Assembly (NCBI RefSeq): GCF_929443795.1
Contig: NC_064919.1
Span: forward strand, 29,201,000-29,264,999
Origin: Astur gentilis
Lineage: Eukaryota; Chordata; Aves; Accipitriformes; Accipitridae
Length of the DNA: 64,000 bases
Direction of reading: 5' to 3'
Shown here: positions 61,412-64,000 of the stretch, in pieces
How positions within the stretch are numbered: position 1 is the stretch's first letter
How the letters are laid out: every line of letters starts with the position of its first letter
Position numbers and translations under genes: made by a program
The notes under the pieces: generated by a model
Databases searched by the model: none
Told to the model about the DNA's origin: nothing
What the model saw: the letters and a program-made list of their open reading frames with translations, nothing else

Positions 61412-63757
61412 CTGGAAGTGAGAAAGGGGGCAAAAAACAGCAAAGCATGCAAAGTTAGATTCAACAGAGCCAAATGAACAGAAAAGAAAAAAACCCAATC
61501 TGTTTGCACCCTTTTATATACTGCTTTTAAAACTATTAAACAGCAAACAGGAAAGAGTAATATTACAATATTAGAAGTTATCAGTTCCACTTTTATCTTT
61601 TCATCCAATTATATCTTTCAAGACAACTCTTTGATCATATTTCTCGTAGACTAATTATTAGATATGAGAGAAAAGTAATCATTATCAATAATTGATGCAT
61701 AACTCTAAGAATTTCCCGCACACTGGAAACAGAATATGTTATCCTTGACATACTGTTTAATAGTTTTCCCCCTCTAAGTACATTAAACTTTCCTATTTAT
61801 TACTTAATAGTTTTCTAGTCTATAACCTTATCTAAAAGGTTCTAATTTTTAGAATTGCCTTTGAGACTTTACAACTTACTCACTGGTAGTAGCACCAACC
61901 TGACTGGTAGTAGTTTTCCAACCTTAAAAAAGCCCTAAGTGTTATCTAATGCTGGACACCTATCGAGACTTCAAGGGAGGACAGTGTCAGGCTAAGAGTC
62001 CCCCATGCCCTACATCGTTATGTATCATTAGCAATCAACATTTTTAGCTATATAGAATTTGATTTCCAATGTCGATAAGCCATACTTTCTTGTTTTACTG
62101 TTAGAACTCTGCTTTTTTTCTTTTTCCATGACTCAATCTCAGTTGTGATCCTTATGTAAATATTGCTGACTATACCCCAGATTAAAACTTCAATATAATC
62201 TCACACTTGACAGTGTCCTTACAAATTAACAGACATAGGTGAAGAGAGAATTGCCTTACAGGAGGAAGGAAAAAAAAAATGTTCAAGGCAGTTGCAGTTT
62301 AAGTTGCAATGACTTTTTTTAAACACTTCAAAATACCATTTGGTTTAAGTATTCCAAATACTGGTTTTGCAGATTTCAGTAGGCCAGATGAAACTTCCAT
62401 TTTTACTTTTTCAAAAAAAAAGTTTCAGTGTATGTTTTCTTTAAATTGGCTATTTTCTTCCAGCAAATAAACAGGCACTGAATGCTGAAACAATTCCATC
62501 TGAACATGTTATCTGCACAGTCAAAACTTAGCAATTTATGTTATTGATAACTTTTGAAAGTAACTTCTACATAATTTATGAAAATGGTTAAGTCTGAAGT
62601 AATAGACTATTAAGTTATGTGTATTTGAACTCATAACTAGGAGGGGAGTTTGCATGATCATAATGAAATCAGCTTTTAAAAATCCAAAATATGGATGTTG
62701 TGAGCATTTGTTTATGATAAAACTTGGAAATAGAAAATATAAAACATTCATATTTATTATCTCTGTTACTTTATGGAAGTCATGTGAAGTTATACAGATA
62801 CCCTTACAGAAGGGACCATGCATCTTTTTCTCTCCACGCTACCAATAAACCAAGTTACTTGCAAATCTGTAATACTTTCATTGCATACAAACAGCCCATT
62901 CCCAACACAAACATGAAAGGAAAAGCTTTTAGTATGAATCTTCATTTCTGATGGTTTTAAGCAACTGAAAATGAGGCAATAAGAAGCTGTTAGTCTGCTT
63001 CTAGCATTAATATCACAGAAGTGCCTCTATGTACCATCTGAAGCTTTGCCGCTCAACTGTACGAATGGTATCAGTGATACTGCTGTGCATCACCCCACCT
63101 CTGTGACATTAAAGCTATACCTGTGAAGCACACCTAGATGTCATGGCCTTCAACACAGGAGACTAGACTGTTCAAGATGTTATCTGAAGAATTCATGAAA
63201 CACAAACCCCACCCACTTAGAAAAAGAAAGCTTCCGGTTTATTCTCTTACCTTCAAATGCTTGACAAGTGGAGTCACTTTCACCCCACGTGAAAGCAAAT
63301 ACAGCAGAAGACATGTCTCTCCTGTACACTTCCTGTACCTCCCCTACCACCCCCAATCCCTCTGTTCCCTCTCAGCGTGATGACCCTGAAGTTTTGCTTA
63401 ATTCCCAATAGCAGCTGTTTTGTAAGGGTGAATACAAAAGCAATGTATGTTAGTTTGAAGATGTAAGTTTAGACTGAAAAAGTCTTCATTTTCAAATATC
63501 GGCCTTTCTAAAATGGCTTAAAAAGATAAAAGGAAATAAGACTTATTGTAAAATAATAATTAATTTAAAAAAAAAATTCCTTCAGACAAATTACTGCCAT
63601 GAAGTACTTCCCATAGAGTAAGAGCAACCCTTTTGTGAGGCATAACATCATACTGGTTCTGTGTAATCAAAAGCAGAATTACATTTGGTTTTGTTTTGTT
63701 AAAAGTAAGCAAAAGTTAATTTCTGTGAAAGAAATTATCTGGAACATAAATACTTAC
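61412..63757 (-). other. PPIP5K2: PPIP5K2 intron
   Basis: A 2.3-kb AT-rich intron without recognised repeats or RNA genes. Confidence 0.75.
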
Positions 63758-63931
63758 TTCAACAGAACCAATCTTCCTGGATCTTGGAAGGGGTGACTTT
63801 CTGTGTATGTGAATTGGGTCTGATACCATTGGCTTGAACATCACTACTGACCGGTCTGCTTCATCTCTTTTAGGAGCGTGTGCCTCCTCATCACTATCAT
63901 TTCTATGAGAGGTTTTCTTTGAGCCTTCATT
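63758..63931 (-). CDS. PPIP5K2: PPIP5K2 exon at the start of the tail (first in window)
   Basis: 174 bases, 58 whole codons. PPIP5K2 phosphorylates inositol phosphates to inositol pyrophosphates (IP7/IP8) in the cytosol, through an N-terminal ATP-grasp kinase, and has a histidine-acid-phosphatase-like domain. Both domains lie beyond the right edge of this window. This exon begins just after them. Its residues include KRDEADRSVVMFKPMVSDPI and then HIHRKSPLPRSRK, which match the mammalian protein. The acceptor is TTTGTAG and the donor GAA/GTAAGT. The eight exons in this window give 321 residues plus stop. Confidence 0.95.
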
Positions 63932-64000
63932 CTACAAATGATACATAATTCATTTTCAATTTAGCTGCACACCTTGCAACATGTAGTCAGAAGTGGCTGT
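63932..64000 (-). other. PPIP5K2: PPIP5K2 intron, truncated by the window edge
   Basis: The polypyrimidine/AG end of the next intron. The kinase- and phosphatase-encoding exons should lie to the right. Confidence 0.7.

Overview
This is a vertebrate, almost certainly avian, nuclear window. It has AT-rich introns and intergenic DNA, one sharp CpG island, chicken-repeat-1 (CR1) LINE fragments, avian ERVL-type LTR sequences and two spliced genes with vertebrate orthologues. I see no bacterial, organellar or CRISPR-like content. The species cannot be fixed from sequence alone.

Right end (50.3-64 kb, minus strand): the last eight coding exons of PPIP5K2, an inositol pyrophosphate kinase, encoding its disordered C-terminal tail. 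All splice phases agree across the seven introns and the chain ends in a stop at 50346-50348. Middle (31.4-41.7 kb, minus strand): MACIR (C5orf30), with one complete coding exon of 207 codons, a long 5' intron and a CpG-island promoter at about 40.44-41.73 kb. PPIP5K2 followed by MACIR in the same orientation is the order I know from mammals, which supports both calls.

Left part (1-31 kb) is intergenic DNA and MACIR 3' UTR carrying mobile elements. These are a solo ERVL-type LTR on the minus strand (3264-3863), an old decayed CR1 on the minus strand (about 12.39-13.6 kb), a better preserved 5'-truncated CR1 on the plus strand (about 15.94-17.94 kb), and an env-less ERVL-like provirus on the plus strand (18706-25402). 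The provirus has two LTRs, a perfect 5-bp target duplication, a Lys-tRNA-like primer site and gag/pro/RT-RNase H/integrase regions broken by stops and frameshifts. Further CR1 tails lie at about 18.03-18.11 kb and 44.77-45.54 kb.

Most interesting signals: a nearly perfect inverted repeat of about 158 bp inside the provirus between protease and reverse transcriptase; three back-to-back perfect palindromes at 11331-11428; a frame-preserving 60-bp candidate cassette exon in PPIP5K2; and an LTR deletion whose direction can be inferred from the solo LTR. I did not find a convincing new multi-gene system. No tRNA, rRNA or known small-RNA gene was recognised.
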